Position numbers and translations under genes: made by a program | Assembly (NCBI RefSeq): GCF_052857255.1 | Contig: NC_135507.1 | Location: forward strand, 77,598,350 to 77,662,349 | Length of the DNA: 64,000 nt | Source: Amblyomma americanum | Taxonomy: Eukaryota; Arthropoda; Arachnida; Ixodida; Ixodidae | Direction: 5' to 3' | Shown: piece by piece, positions 12,581-22,275 of the stretch | Numbering within the stretch: the first letter of the stretch is position 1 | Layout: the number at the start of each line of letters is the position of its first letter | The notes under the pieces: model-generated | Told to the model about the DNA's origin: nothing | Databases searched by the model: none | Seen by the model: only the letters and a program-made list of their open reading frames with translations

Positions 12581-13254
12581 CATAAAAAGAATTCAGTAGC
12601 ACCACTATCGCTGAGTGCAGGTAAACAAAAGTTCTCAATGTAATTTTCTTACACAGTGCACCTATAAGGTTGTCTTTGATTAAAAAAGCCAACTACATAG
12701 TAGAAATTAACATGGAAGACAAAAACCGTATCATTTCAAAGTCAGTGTTTAAAAAAAAACATCCCAGAATGTGCTTGCCGAGGTGATTTACAAATCCATA
12801 TTCTGTACCATAGCTTTTACCATAGGCGTTTTGGAGGCTCTGTGATAAGCAAAAGCCTAAAGAAAATTGTACACAGGTTGAAGGAATGCCTACTGCACCA
12901 TAGCTATCACCAATCTAGGATATACCAGCATAACCAATCCAAATAAATTAACAGCGGCTAAAAAAGAAACCAAAATATTTTTTTAAATCAAACGAGAATT
13001 AGAAAAGAAAATTAGCCACAGTATGCCTGCAGTGGAACGACAAAGCGAGGGCCTGGGGACACACACAGCTTCATAGGTGCCGTGTGCAGCGATAAAATTA
13101 CATACAAAACTTTTCTTTAGATGCATTCCTATGGGCCGCACTCCAAGTTGTTACCTGCACCCAGCCGTAACGGCACTACGGAATCTTTCTTACATCACAT
13201 ATCAGTGTGTGTCCTCAAAAAGTGTTAGGTATGCTCTCTCTTGATGAAAAAGGT

Positions 13255-13978
13255 CTCAGTGTTGGGATCTGGAAAAAAATTTAGAGCAGCGGAGGACGTG
13301 TTTACAGCTTCCGTTCCCTTATTTAGGCGCTCCTGCTGACGCTAAAAAAAACTTAAGTTTGAGCTTGGATAACTTTGTTGGAAACAAAATAATGTGACAT
13401 GTTCTTTCATACATTTTTTTCACCTCCTTCTCGAGACTTGTTTCCAGAGTTTCAAGAAAAATTGGAGATGAGATTTTTGTTGAAAACTTTTTTGAAAAAC
13501 ACTACTATGTTCAGAAATGCTAAATTTAGGGCAATATTTCTCGCACTTCCCTATATTATATAACAATAAATGTCGGTACAGCCTTTGAGCACCTCAAAGT
13601 TTATCATTTGTACAAATTTGAAGGGAACGTGCTTAAATTTGCGGAGAAAAAGTATCTTGAAAATAGTTGTTTTCGAAATTTTTTCCAGGAAACAACTTCC
13701 TCGAAATTGCGGTAATAAGCCTGTCATATTCCTTCTCACCTGCACATTTAGCACGAGAAATATATTCATCATGGCTTTCACATCTAGATTCTTACGTCAT
13801 GCAAATTTGCGAAAATGACCTGTGTTTGAAAACGCTGCCTCTGCCACGGCGTCGTTTATAAAATTTTTCTTCTGAAATATTAGCAATTTCACAACAACAA
13901 CATTCACTGTTGGCCTACTGAATAAAAAAAATTAAAATATGAAATATTTAGGCAGTTTGAGCTCGCGTGGAGTTACCC
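13255..13978 (-). repeat. right arm of long inverted repeat, copy 2
   Basis: This is the reverse-complement partner of 11820-12580. Short ORFs here (76-82 codons) occur only because both arms share the same AT-rich text; no domain was recognised. Confidence 0.7.
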
Positions 13979-14120
13979 AGCTTCCTCTTGATAACTGCAG
14001 TAACGACGGGACGAGAAATATTCATCATTTTTTCACACAGAGCAACAAGAACGGGACACGAGAAGAAAGATGAACACAAGCGCTGACTATTCACTGGTTT
14101 TTTATCGAAGAACAAAAGGC

Positions 14121-14121
<1 letters not shown>

Positions 14122-14176
<55 letters not shown>
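14122..14176. repeat. (TA)n microsatellite
   Basis: About 55 bp of pure alternating TA, interior to the fold-back unit just inside the left inverted arm. Confidence 0.95.
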
Positions 14177-14179
<3 letters not shown>

Positions 14180-14271
14180 AGAAGGAATTGAGTTGTCTGA
14201 CCTCCCACGTGCCTTCCAGATAACTTTTGTTGCCTCGATAAGTCTTTCATTGTCTGTATTTATACGCATTT

Positions 14272-14507
14272 CATGGTTTGGTTTATGGGGGTTTAACTTC
14301 CCAAAGCGAATCAGGCTATGAGAGACGCCGTAGTGAAGGCCTCCGGAAATTTCGACCACCTGAGGTTCTTTAACGTGCACTGACCTCGCACAGTACACTG
14401 CCTCTAGAATTTCACCTCCACCGAAATTCGAACGCTGCGGTCGGGATCGAACCCGCCTCTTTCGGGCCAGCAGCCGAGCGCCACAACCACTCAACCACCG
14501 CGGCGGC
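14272..14507 (-). mobile_element. tRNA-headed SINE, complete copy
   Basis: Read on the minus strand, it starts with a tRNA-like head (CCGCCGCGGTGGTTGAGTGG and box B GGTTCGATCCC). It continues through GTCAGTGCACGTTAAAGAAC and CTCAGGTGGTCGAAATTTCC, and ends in GTTAAACCCCCATAAACCAA. It is flanked by TTTATACGCATTT (14259-14271) and TTTATATGCATTT (14508-14520), a 13-bp target duplication with one mismatch. RNA polymerase III boxes A and B would drive transcription. It was inserted inside the older Penelope-type unit. Confidence 0.85.
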
Positions 14508-14660
14508 TTTATATGCATTTGTTTCAATAAAAAAACAATTGATCGCCAGCGCTTGTTTGTGTTTGTCTTCAGTCTCGTGTCCGGTTCTTGTTGCGCTGAG
14601 AGCAAAAATGATGAATACTTACCAACTCGCCCAAATTTCCGCCCTGAACGGGACGAGAAA

Positions 14661-16458
14661 GACGGAGGCGCTCGTGTTGACCATCTTAAGCGCTGTTTTC
14701 AAGACGAACTCAGGTCAGCAAGCCCAACTTTCTTCGCTTGTGCATGCACTGCTTGATGACTAACATGTATCGACGCAAACTCAAGATGGAAGCAACTCTC
14801 CACTCTTCTCGCGTGCTCGATCCGCCCTCGCTGGTGGCCTCACGAAGTCGCACACGCCAATTCGTTGATACCCAAATCCGTCTTCGTAGCAAGCATCCTG
14901 AACTGAACACGTTCGCCACAGAGGGAACAGCGGAAAAAGACACGATAGGACTCGAAGCAGCTACAGGCAGCAGACAAACGTCCGTGCAAACGCCGAATCG
15001 TGCCTGACATGAAGGAAAATTGCGCCCAACATCCTAACGTACCGCGGCCATGCTGGCCATGCCGCCGGCAATGATTGCCTGCGGCTTTGGCTTCCAATGC
15101 CACCAAAATCCAGCTTCTTCGGTCACGTGACAAAAATTCTTTTATTTCCTTCCTTTTTTTTCTAGCAGTGCCCGCAGCTGTCCGCGCGCACGTGGCGAAA
15201 GAAAAAAAGAGGAGAAGGAAACGCGGTTCGGGCCGGCATGCCGGGTTGTTTTCAAGGTCACGACGGCACGTCGGCGCTCCCTCTCCGCAGTCTTTGCACA
15301 GGGGCAGAAAGGAATGGCGCCAAATATGCCTCCTTTTTTTGTGTGTGTGATTTAGGAAATTCCGCCAGCAACTGAGCACAGGCCTGTGGCTGCCTTGGCG
15401 TCAGATGGCATGACTTTTTTTTTTGCCGCGACGGCTAGCTTTTTTAAATTGTCCCTAATTCGAGTCGTCCATATTAACGGGGGTCGTATTAACGAGGCAC
15501 GACTTGTTTAATTCACATGTTCCGGCTGAATTGTATTTTTCAGGTAAACGCAGCTTTAGTCAAACCACGTGGCTGGTTAAACCACGCTTACGTGTTTAGA
15601 AGAAACGGAGCTTCGTTTTATAATTTTTTTTTTTTTTTTGGGGGGGGGGGGGTCTTAAGGGTCAGTGTGCGTGTGCTGTGTGTGTGCCTGAAAAAGTAAA
15701 AAACACTTGCTTACAAGCCCTCTTCAAACCCAAATAATGGCACCGAGGTTGTCCGAAAGAAAGGTCGCACTTCCGCTGCGCAACGCCCACAGTGCAAGAA
15801 TAGGGAGTCCGCGTTTGTTTTGCGACACAGGCGGTGGCATAGTCCCGAGAGAATTTTCAGCCCGAGGCGCACGCGACTAAGCATTTGGATGCGTCTCAAG
15901 CAGAGCTGTCCAATTGGTCCGAGCACTAAACGCCAAAGAGAGAGAAAAAGTAGCCGAAATGTAGGCAAATGTGAAAATGACATGTATCACGAAAATAGCC
16001 CAAAATATTTTTTTTAATGAGCACAGCAAAATAATCACTAACAGGAGGGCTCTCCCATAACTGGTTCCTAGAGCTTCTAGCGGTCATTTTCTATTTCCGT
16101 TTTCTTCTGAAAATCGCAGTGTCCATCATTCTCCTCATTTCGGTGCTGAAAGCGGACCGTTTCGGTCCTAGCGCTTCGACGCGGTGATGGGCTTACCTCA
16201 TCTATGAATTAATCACTTTTCCTCCGAATCCTACCTTTCTTTCCTTCAAACTTTGCCTCTGCATGTGTCACGGTGCGCTGCTTTTGTTGTTTTTGAACAA
16301 TTGAAGGACGCTGGTGGCTCAGTACTACTTTAGGAAAGCGCCGGCTTGATGTCATATGAGCAATCATAGTGAAAGAAAATTTCAGCGACAATTTCATTCT
16401 TATTGCAAAACGCATGCATACTCCCCCCCCCGCCCTCGAAACACATATGTACAGAACA
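14661..16458. other. no gene recognised; T16G13 tract
   Basis: The longest ORF is 179 codons on the minus strand (14840-15379). It is Arg/Cys-rich without a recognised domain; its C-terminal CSLCGER hints at a zinc-binding turn but nothing more. A 16-T run adjoining a 13-G run lies at 15624-15652. ATATTAACGGGGGTCG-type text near 15470-15500 is vaguely like pogo/Tigger termini, but no partner end was found. Confidence 0.4.
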
Positions 16459-16460
16459 TA

Positions 16461-16676
16461 CAGTCGGGCACAAAAGTCTCGAGACCACGTGTTCCTGAAA
16501 CGATGCTGATAGTTTTATTATTAGCCAGCGTCTGGAGACCGCACTTATTTTGTGGAGATGAAAGAACAAAATTTTGACATTCACCTACACAAGTGTGGTC
16601 TCCAGCCGCCGGCTAATAGCAGAGCTATTGGCTTCGTTTGAGGCACATGTGGTCTCCAGACTTTTGTCCCCGACTT
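16461..16676. mobile_element. palindromic Tc1/mariner-type MITE, 216 bp
   Basis: The two ends are reverse complements: CAGTCGGGCACAAAAGTCT at the left and, read inward from the right, AAGTCGGGGACAAAAGTCT. The pairing continues through GAGACCAC, GCTATTAGCC-type and CAAAATTTTG blocks to the centre, so almost the whole element is one inverted repeat. It is flanked by TA on both sides (16459-16460 and 16677-16678). The terminal wording and TA duplication fit Tc1/mariner MITEs. No transposase is encoded, so it must be mobilised in trans. Confidence 0.85.
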
Positions 16677-16678
16677 TA

Positions 16679-17946
16679 CATCCACAAATGGAACATGGAC
16701 CAGAAAACGAGAAACACAGGTAAAACGCAATTACAACAACTGCAATTCAATTGCAGTGCCATAGGGGGCCCGAGGTTCTAAAGCAAATAACGCAACGCTT
16801 ATATGCAGTGATCACGTGGGGGAGTGAGACTGCGTGGCAGCTAGCTAGCTTCTAATTCCTTTCTAACTAGCACGAGTCTAACTTAAGTTACTTTTTCAGT
16901 TTATTTCGCATATTAGCCTGCCATAAGCTTGAATAATCTAACATGGCTTAGGCTATCTCCCACCGTTCTGTGTTTTGTGACAAAAGTAGAAAATAGATTT
17001 ATTTGGTGTAGTTGCGATCATTTCAGTAAATGAAGTTCGGTTGGATATTCGAATTCAATGATATATATATGATTCGATAAAACGATGTCCAAGGTATACT
17101 TCGGAATTTACTGGTGCCGCAAAGCCATGGCCGGAACTGGCTTTTAACGCTCCACCACGAGAAAACTACTGCGCTATCTGCGCTATTAACAGCTTCAGCT
17201 TTGCACCATTAACCTACGATGTTCACAGCGTGCTCCGGCCAATAAAGATAGCAGCGTCAGAGAAATGGCCTAAATTATGCCATTTTCGGACATTATTCTA
17301 TATAGCTGCGTAATAAAAATAGGTGTAGAAAAAAGCTCATCATTTATAAGTACCCTGATATATATTATTTAAAATAGTACTACGTGACGGTCTGGTTCAT
17401 CGTTGCTAAAAAAGGTTTGTGATTTATTTTTATGTGAAACTATTATTGCCCAGAACATTGCAGAGAGCGCCTGGAAGCTGGTTGCGTGCGCCGAAGTTGG
17501 GAGAGGTGCTGCTGCGTGAAAATTGATTCCATGCTATTTGATGGCTTGTGCTTTAGCTGCAAGAATGCATGTTGGGATTCGAAAACTGGTGTTTAAAACT
17601 CTTTTTTAAATACATAGACATCCGCCCGAAATTTTACGCAGGTAAAAAGCGCACCCGCGGGCTTGCACGTAATAACACTGTCATTACTGGAAGCGGTCTG
17701 TGCGTGTTTGAACGTGATATAATGGTGTCTAGGGAGCCCGTCTCGATTCCGGCTGCCTTGCTTCAAAAGATTGCAGCAATATTAGGCGTGACGAACCACA
17801 AAGCGTTCTCAGAGTGAACGCTTGACGCAGCTGTGCTAAAAAAATTGCGTGGCTGTTCTAACCAGCTGCATGCCATTGTGCAGAACCTGAAAGCATGCAT
17901 AGCGGATACTGTATGACTGGTAAAGGTATCCAGACTGCCGCGTCAT
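16679..17946. other. no gene recognised
   Basis: AT-rich DNA. One 82-codon ORF (17569-17817) has no recognised domain. No other repeat terminus was found before the piggyBac TTAA. Confidence 0.45.
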
Positions 17947-17950
17947 TTAA

Positions 17951-17963
17951 CCCTTTCGCTGCC
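17951..17963 (+). repeat. piggyBac left terminal inverted repeat
   Basis: CCCTTTCGCTGCC directly follows TTAA and matches the right end in reverse complement at 11 of 13 positions. Confidence 0.85.
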
Positions 17964-18042
17964 GGGTTTTTTTCTCACCACTGCATACTCCCTGCCGGTT
18001 TTTTTTTGCATACTACTTTCGTGGAAATTTTATGCTAGTAAG

Positions 18043-18172
18043 TGATGCGTCGTCGGCAAACCTTGGCTTGACCACGTGATCACAACGTCACCTCACCGGC
18101 GGGCTATAAAAGGGGCTGCCTGAATAAATCGTTCCTTCTTGTTGTGTCATTCCTGCGTGATGCTATATTGCA
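18043..18172 (+). repeat. 5' LTR, 130 bp
   Basis: Very short for a gypsy LTR (hundreds of bp are usual). It holds an E-box-like CACGTG, a TATAAA at 18105-18110 and an AATAAA at 18123-18128, so promoter and poly(A) signal are only about 20 bp apart. It is identical to 20333-20462. Confidence 0.95.
18105..18110 (+). promoter_or_regulatory. TATA box in 5' LTR
   Basis: TATAAAAGG within the LTR predicts transcription starting about 30 bp downstream, near 18135. That leaves the Gag ATG at 18222 as the first useful start. The same box is present in the 3' LTR at the equivalent position. Confidence 0.6.
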
Positions 18173-18173
18173 G

Positions 18174-18191
18174 TGGCGACGAGATAGCGCG
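18174..18191 (+). other. candidate tRNA primer-binding site
   Basis: TGGCGACGAGATAGCG begins two bases after the CA end of the 5' LTR, where retrotransposon primer-binding sites lie, and starts with the TGG expected from a tRNA 3' CCA. The cognate tRNA was not identified. Confidence 0.6.
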
Positions 18192-18221
18192 CCGGCGCTA
18201 GGCGAACTTACGTGCGCAAGA

Positions 18222-20321
18222 ATGAGTGCCGGGCGGCCACCGGAATTCACGGATGCAGAAGGTACGTGGCCTACGTATCGTGTTCGGCTGGAGGCTTACT
18301 TCGAAGCCCATAGCATCGCGGAACCAACGAAGAAGCGAGCGCTGCTCATAGCTTCGCTCACAGACAGTGCGGTGCGAGTGGTGCAGGGGCGGTGTCATCC
18401 AAAACAAGTGAATGAGCTGAGTTACCAAGAAGTCGTCCAGCATTTGGAAGACCACTATGCTCCGCAAGTTAACGAGATCGCTGCAAGTTATGCTTTCTTC
18501 AGGCGCTCGCAAAAAGACGGGGAGTCTGCCCAGGACTTCATTGCGGAAATTAGGCGGCTAGCGGAGAAGTGCAACTTCGGAACGTCACTGGAGCGCATGT
18601 TACGGGACAGAATTGTGTGCGGTGTGCAAGATGAAGACGTCCGGCGACACTTACTGACTCAACGGAAGCTTACACTAGAAGAGGCGGAAGACTTTGTTGT
18701 CTCGGCACAGAAAGCCTCCCAGAACGCCAAAAGCATGCACTCTTCAGAGCCAGGAGAGGTACATTTTGCCCGTCAAAAGAGTCGTTCATCGAAGCCGCGC
18801 CCAAGGCTGGAGAAGTGCGATACATGTGGCAGGTGTGGTGGCGAGTCGCACACCGAGGCGGAATGCAAACACCTTCACGCGGTGTGCTACCGGTGCGGCA
18901 AACGAGGACATCTGCGCCGAATGTGCCAGTCCAGCACAAGTTTCCTTCGGCACGCATCGCACCCGGGAGGCCAACGACGCCAGGGCTCCTACGCAATGGC
19001 AGCAGCAGGGGACACGAGCTCGGACGACAGCGAAGCCCTGTACACTATTGCAGCGGTTCTCCACCAAGAAGCCAGCATCCGCAAGGTTCGGCCAATTTAC
19101 AATGAAATTAATTGGAATAACGTCCCTCTTACTATGCTGGTGGACACAGGATCACCCGTGAGTGTCATCTCCGTAGCGACGTTCCGGAAGTACGAGGCGC
19201 TGTGGCCGCCGTTGCGCAAATCACAGCTTAAGCTATCCTGCCTCTTGGGCGAACTTCCAGTTGTCGGACAGCTCAGTATGACGGCTACATGCGACGGGAA
19301 AGGCATTCCGGGTACGGTCGTAGTGGTCGACAGCGTCGGACCATCTTTGTGCGGCAGAGACACAATCAAGGCATTCAACGAGGCTGGGGTGGCAATGCTG
19401 TCGCGTGTGGTCGCGAGTGTGCAACCAGTCGAGATAAAAGCTGACAGCACGGAACTGCAAGAGCTGCTCAACGAATATGCTGACGTGTTTGCTCCAGGAC
19501 TCGGCGTATGCAAGGGACCACCGGTCACATTGCAGCTGAAAGAGAATGCGTGTCCAAAGTTTTTTAAGGCCCGTACGGTTCCCTACGCTTTGAGGGACAA
19601 GATGTCTGAAGCGCTGGACCAACTGGTTGCGCAAGATGTCCTGGCGCCTGTGAAAACCGCCGAATGGGCAACACCAGTGGTACCCGTTTTAAAGGGCGAT
19701 GGGTCTCTCCGAGTGTGCGGAGACTTTCGTATGACAGTGAATGCAGCCACAGTGATGGAACAGTACCCGTTGCCTCGAGTGGACGACATTTTTTCTAAGC
19801 TGAATGGCGGAGCAGTATTTACGACGTTGGACTTACGCCAAGCCTACAACCAGCTATTGATCCGATATCGCCGAACGCCTGTTAAGCATGGCAAGTCGCC
19901 CGCGGAACACTTATTCGGCTACCAGATGAGAACAAAGATGGATTGCAACACGCCCGGTGAGAAGTCGGCAGAAAGCCAGCGAAGAGTAGGTGCGACTAAA
20001 TTGGATGTGGGAGAACCGGTCTGGATGCGCAGTTTCGGAGCAGGTCGCAGGTGGATTCCAGGAGTAGGGCATGGTCAACAGGGCTCCAGGATGGTCTCCG
20101 TTGACTCGGAGCAAGGTCTTCAGCGGCGGCACTTGGACCAACTGAGACGTCGGACTGAATCAGAAGACAGAGCCCCTGGAGAAGTTGGCAAGCGGGAACC
20201 TGCGGACGACGCTCCGACCACGTCGCAAGATAGCCCAGAAGCATCCGGGACGGAAACTGGCCCGCCTGGTTTGCGAAGATCAACCAGACAGCGACGGCCA
20301 CCTGTACGCTTTCCTCTTTAA
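18222..20321 (+). CDS. Gag-protease-partial RT fused to integrase tail
   Basis: The 699-codon frame starts at the ATG at 18222; the open frame upstream begins with a GTG inside the LTR and is unlikely to be used. Gag region: WPTYRVRLEAYFEAH and related helices (about residues 14-180), then a Cys/His block and a CCHC knuckle CYRCGKRGHLRRMC (about 223-236). An aspartic protease follows with catalytic LVDTGSP, Asp at residue 308. The RT N-terminal region runs from about 415 (YADVF) through WATPVVPVLKGDGSLRVCGD to motif A TTLDLRQAYNQL (about 546). It then jumps without a break to integrase-tail text (RYRRTPVKHGKSPAEHLFGY). No catalytic YVDD, RNase H or DDE core remains. Gag and protease may still be functional. 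Confidence 0.9.
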   Translation: MSAGRPPEFTDAEGTWPTYRVRLEAYFEAHSIAEPTKKRALLIASLTDSAVRVVQGRCHPKQVNELSYQEVVQHLEDHYAPQVNEIAASYAFFRRSQKDGESAQDFIAEIRRLAEKCNFGTSLERMLRDRIVCGVQDEDVRRHLLTQRKLTLEEAEDFVVSAQKASQNAKSMHSSEPGEVHFARQKSRSSKPRPRLEKCDTCGRCGGESHTEAECKHLHAVCYRCGKRGHLRRMCQSSTSFLRHASHPGGQRRQGSYAMAAAGDTSSDDSEALYTIAAVLHQEASIRKVRPIYNEINWNNVPLTMLVDTGSPVSVISVATFRKYEALWPPLRKSQLKLSCLLGELPVVGQLSMTATCDGKGIPGTVVVVDSVGPSLCGRDTIKAFNEAGVAMLSRVVASVQPVEIKADSTELQELLNEYADVFAPGLGVCKGPPVTLQLKENACPKFFKARTVPYALRDKMSEALDQLVAQDVLAPVKTAEWATPVVPVLKGDGSLRVCGDFRMTVNAATVMEQYPLPRVDDIFSKLNGGAVFTTLDLRQAYNQLLIRYRRTPVKHGKSPAEHLFGYQMRTKMDCNTPGEKSAESQRRVGATKLDVGEPVWMRSFGAGRRWIPGVGHGQQGSRMVSVDSEQGLQRRHLDQLRRRTESEDRAPGEVGKREPADDAPTTSQDSPEASGTETGPPGLRRSTRQRRPPVRFPL

Positions 20322-20332
20322 GGGGGGAGAGA
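20320..20332 (+). other. polypurine tract
   Basis: AAGGGGGGAGAGA lies immediately before the 3' LTR and overlaps the stop codon of the ORF. It would prime plus-strand DNA synthesis. Confidence 0.85.
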
Positions 20333-20462
20333 TGATGCGTCGTCGGCAAACCTTGGCTTGACCACGTGATCACAACGTCACCTCACCGGCGGGCTATAAA
20401 AGGGGCTGCCTGAATAAATCGTTCCTTCTTGTTGTGTCATTCCTGCGTGATGCTATATTGCA
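20333..20462 (+). repeat. 3' LTR, 130 bp
   Basis: Identical base for base, by eye, to the 5' LTR at 18043-18172. It is followed directly by the second GTAAG copy of the target duplication. Confidence 0.95.
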
Positions 20463-20602
20463 GTAAGGCATTAGGATGCTCTGAAGGTCATGGAAACATT
20501 TTATTCATGATTAACATATAGATATTAGTTGTACCGAATACAAAAAATTGGCACTTGACTAATTAGCAAAATGAGTATCTGCTAATTAGGCTGTCCATGT
20601 GT

Positions 20603-22275
20603 TTAGAAAACTTTTTTGGTGTGGTATTCTTCAAAACAAGGTACCACACAAAGCGGCACCTGGCAGCTGGAACACATATAGCGAGACTCTCTTCGCTGCT
20701 TTGGTCGATGCTGCGTGTTAGCACAGACGCAGCAGGCTCGTGTTGGGTTCTGCTTCGCGGTAGTAGGGGGTATTAGAGATAGGAAGTGGCGCGCTGTCAA
20801 CCGTGTTGGATCTTCACCCTTCGAAGGGCGTCCTCCCTTTGACTTCGATTATCCCTCAGGGCACTTCTTGATTAGCTGGCGGACAAGTGGAAGTCGAAAG
20901 TCTGCCATGCTTCTTTTTTTGCCAGATGCTGTGATTTGCAGTAAATGGCTGTTTAGAATGGTAATGTCCAAGAGGGGAAAGAAGTACTTCTTGTACCACT
21001 TCATGGACTTCCTTGTGACAGTACCGGTCACGGTCACAACCATATCGACCTTGTCCACAGCACCCATGCATAAGTTGTACTTGGACACGCACAGGGGAAT
21101 CTTTCTGCTCTCGCCCGTTTTCTTGTCCGTTTCCCGGACTCTACCATGCCACCCTTATGCTTCGTTGTCAGCATGAGCACCTCACGTTTGTCTTTCCAGC
21201 GGACGAAGAGAAGCTGATCGTTGCACATCTCGCTGGATTCCCCTTCTTCCAGTCTTTTCTCCTCACGTGGGACACCCTTCCTGTTCCTCCGGACTGTACC
21301 GCAAGCATTAGTCTTTTTTTCAAGAAGGTAGGTGAAGAGGGCGGGACTGGTGTACCAGTTGTCCACCCAGAGAACGTGACCCTTGCCCAGGTACTTGTCC
21401 AGTAACGTGAGGACAACTGATGCTCCATATCCCATCTCAGAGTCGTGGATCTCAGTAGAGGATCCGGTGTACAACACAATGTCTAGCACTAAGCCTGTTT
21501 TCACATCACAGAGCACGAATGATTTCAGGCCGAACCTGCTTCGTTTGGATGGGATATATTGTTTGAACGCCAATCGGCCTTTGAAAAGGAGCAGGCTTCC
21601 GTCAATACAAAGATCTTGATTTGGTGAGAGCACCCCTTGAAAGTTTTTCCGAAGCGTCAGGAGAACAGAGCGCACTTTGTGCAGCCTGTCACCACGGATC
21701 TGATCTTCATTATTGGAAAAATGAAGAAACCTCAAAATGAGCAGGAAGCGGTTGCGACTCATCAACTTCGAGAATGCAGGTGTGCTCAAGAGGGGATCCG
21801 TGGACCTATACTGGGCAATAGTACCTTTTCTTGAATGAGCCATGAGCATTACGACAGCAAAAAATACACAAAACTCACGCGAAGTCATATCTTTCCACTG
21901 GTGTATGCGGGATCTGGCCGTCGGTGTGAGTGCGGCATGTACTTGGCGTTGGAAAATGTTAGTTTGATCCACAATTCCTTCCACAATGTCCGGCGTAAAC
22001 AAACTTTCAAAAATCTCGAGCTCACTGGATGCTGCTGTGATGCCATTGCAGATTCCTGAAGAATATTGGTCGAACGCATGGTCCTGAGGCTTGAACTCCT
22101 TCTTCCAGGAGAAATCCCGCTCGTCGCATTTCCTCTTCTTACGCGGATTTCTTTGTGGAAGGGGCTCTTCATCGCTGTCATCACTCGACAAGGCACTTAG
22201 ACGGGCTGCTTCCTCACTGTCACTGTCATCGGAGTCCGAATTCATGAGCAATTCTTGAATTTCTTCGTCCGTCAA
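20603..22275 (-). pseudogene. piggyBac-family transposase (PGBD-like), disrupted
   Basis: The first frame (22275 to 21034) starts at a TTG with an in-frame stop upstream; the first ATG is residue 11. It has an acidic Ser/Asp-rich N-terminus (residues 12-36), a basic patch (NPRKKRK, 43-49), and the catalytic core with Asp225 in CIDGSLLLFKGR and Asp305 in VDNWYTS. The residue after Asp225 is Gly, where I would expect Glu. The third catalytic region (GAVDKVDM) is in another frame after a shift near 21130-21145. That frame continues through a TAA at 20849-20851 to a C-terminal Cys-rich domain (CCVCANTQ...CSSCQVPLC). The order matches intact cut-and-paste piggyBac transposases, but this copy is non-functional. 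Confidence 0.9.

Larger units (their letters stand above)
11820..13978. mobile_element. long inverted-repeat (fold-back) element, copy 2
   Basis: The arm 11820-12580 is matched in reverse complement by 13255-13978. Shared landmarks are the outer terminus GGGTNANTCCA followed by TCAAACTGCCTAAATAT, GAAGTTGTCGATTACTGG against GAAGTTGTTTCCTGG, and TTGAGGTGCTAAA against TTGAGGTGCTCAAA. At the inner end are TTATCCAAGCTCAAATTTC and TTATCCAAGCTCAAACTTA. The loop of about 670 bp has no ORF with a known domain. The outer terminus resembles copy 1 at 2.9 kb, suggesting one family. No clear target duplication was found. Confidence 0.7.
14019..14647 (+). mobile_element. Penelope-type fold-back insertion with 13-bp TSD
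   Basis: The unit is flanked by the perfect 13-bp direct repeat ACGGGACGAGAAA (14006-14018 and 14648-14660). Inside, 14021-14086 is an imperfect reverse complement of 14545-14616. The text CTCGTGTCC-GTTCTTGTTGCGCTGAGAG is followed by TTACCAACTCGCCCAAATTTCC at the right end only. The same right end occurs at 40.6-40.7 kb. A related block follows the stop codon of the Penelope C-terminal fragment at 38.7 kb, hence the assignment. Between the arms lie a TA microsatellite and a later SINE. The assignment to Penelope-like elements is inference; the TSD and inverted arms are directly visible. Confidence 0.65.
18043..20462 (+). mobile_element. short-LTR Ty3/gypsy-type element with internal deletion
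   Basis: Two 130-bp LTRs (18043-18172 and 20333-20462) are identical by eye. They begin TG and end CA, and are flanked by the 5-bp duplication GTAAG (18038-18042 and 20463-20467). One ORF encodes Gag, protease and a partial RT joined directly to an integrase C-terminal tail. RT motifs B and C, RNase H and the integrase catalytic core are absent. The copy sits inside a piggyBac element. Identical LTRs mean recent insertion, so a copy lacking a complete pol must have been mobilised in trans. The lineage within Ty3/gypsy cannot be set from the remaining sequence. Confidence 0.92.

Noticed and set aside
14070..14605. ORFs containing long Ile-Tyr repeats
   Set aside because: The (IY)n peptides are translations of the TA microsatellite.
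15440..15600. pogo/Tigger terminus
   Set aside because: TATTAACG-type text is suggestive, but no inverted partner end, TA duplication or transposase was found.
18144..18221. N-terminal extension of the gypsy ORF into the LTR
   Set aside because: The frame begins with GTG within the LTR, close to the predicted transcription start; the ATG at 18222 is the sensible start.
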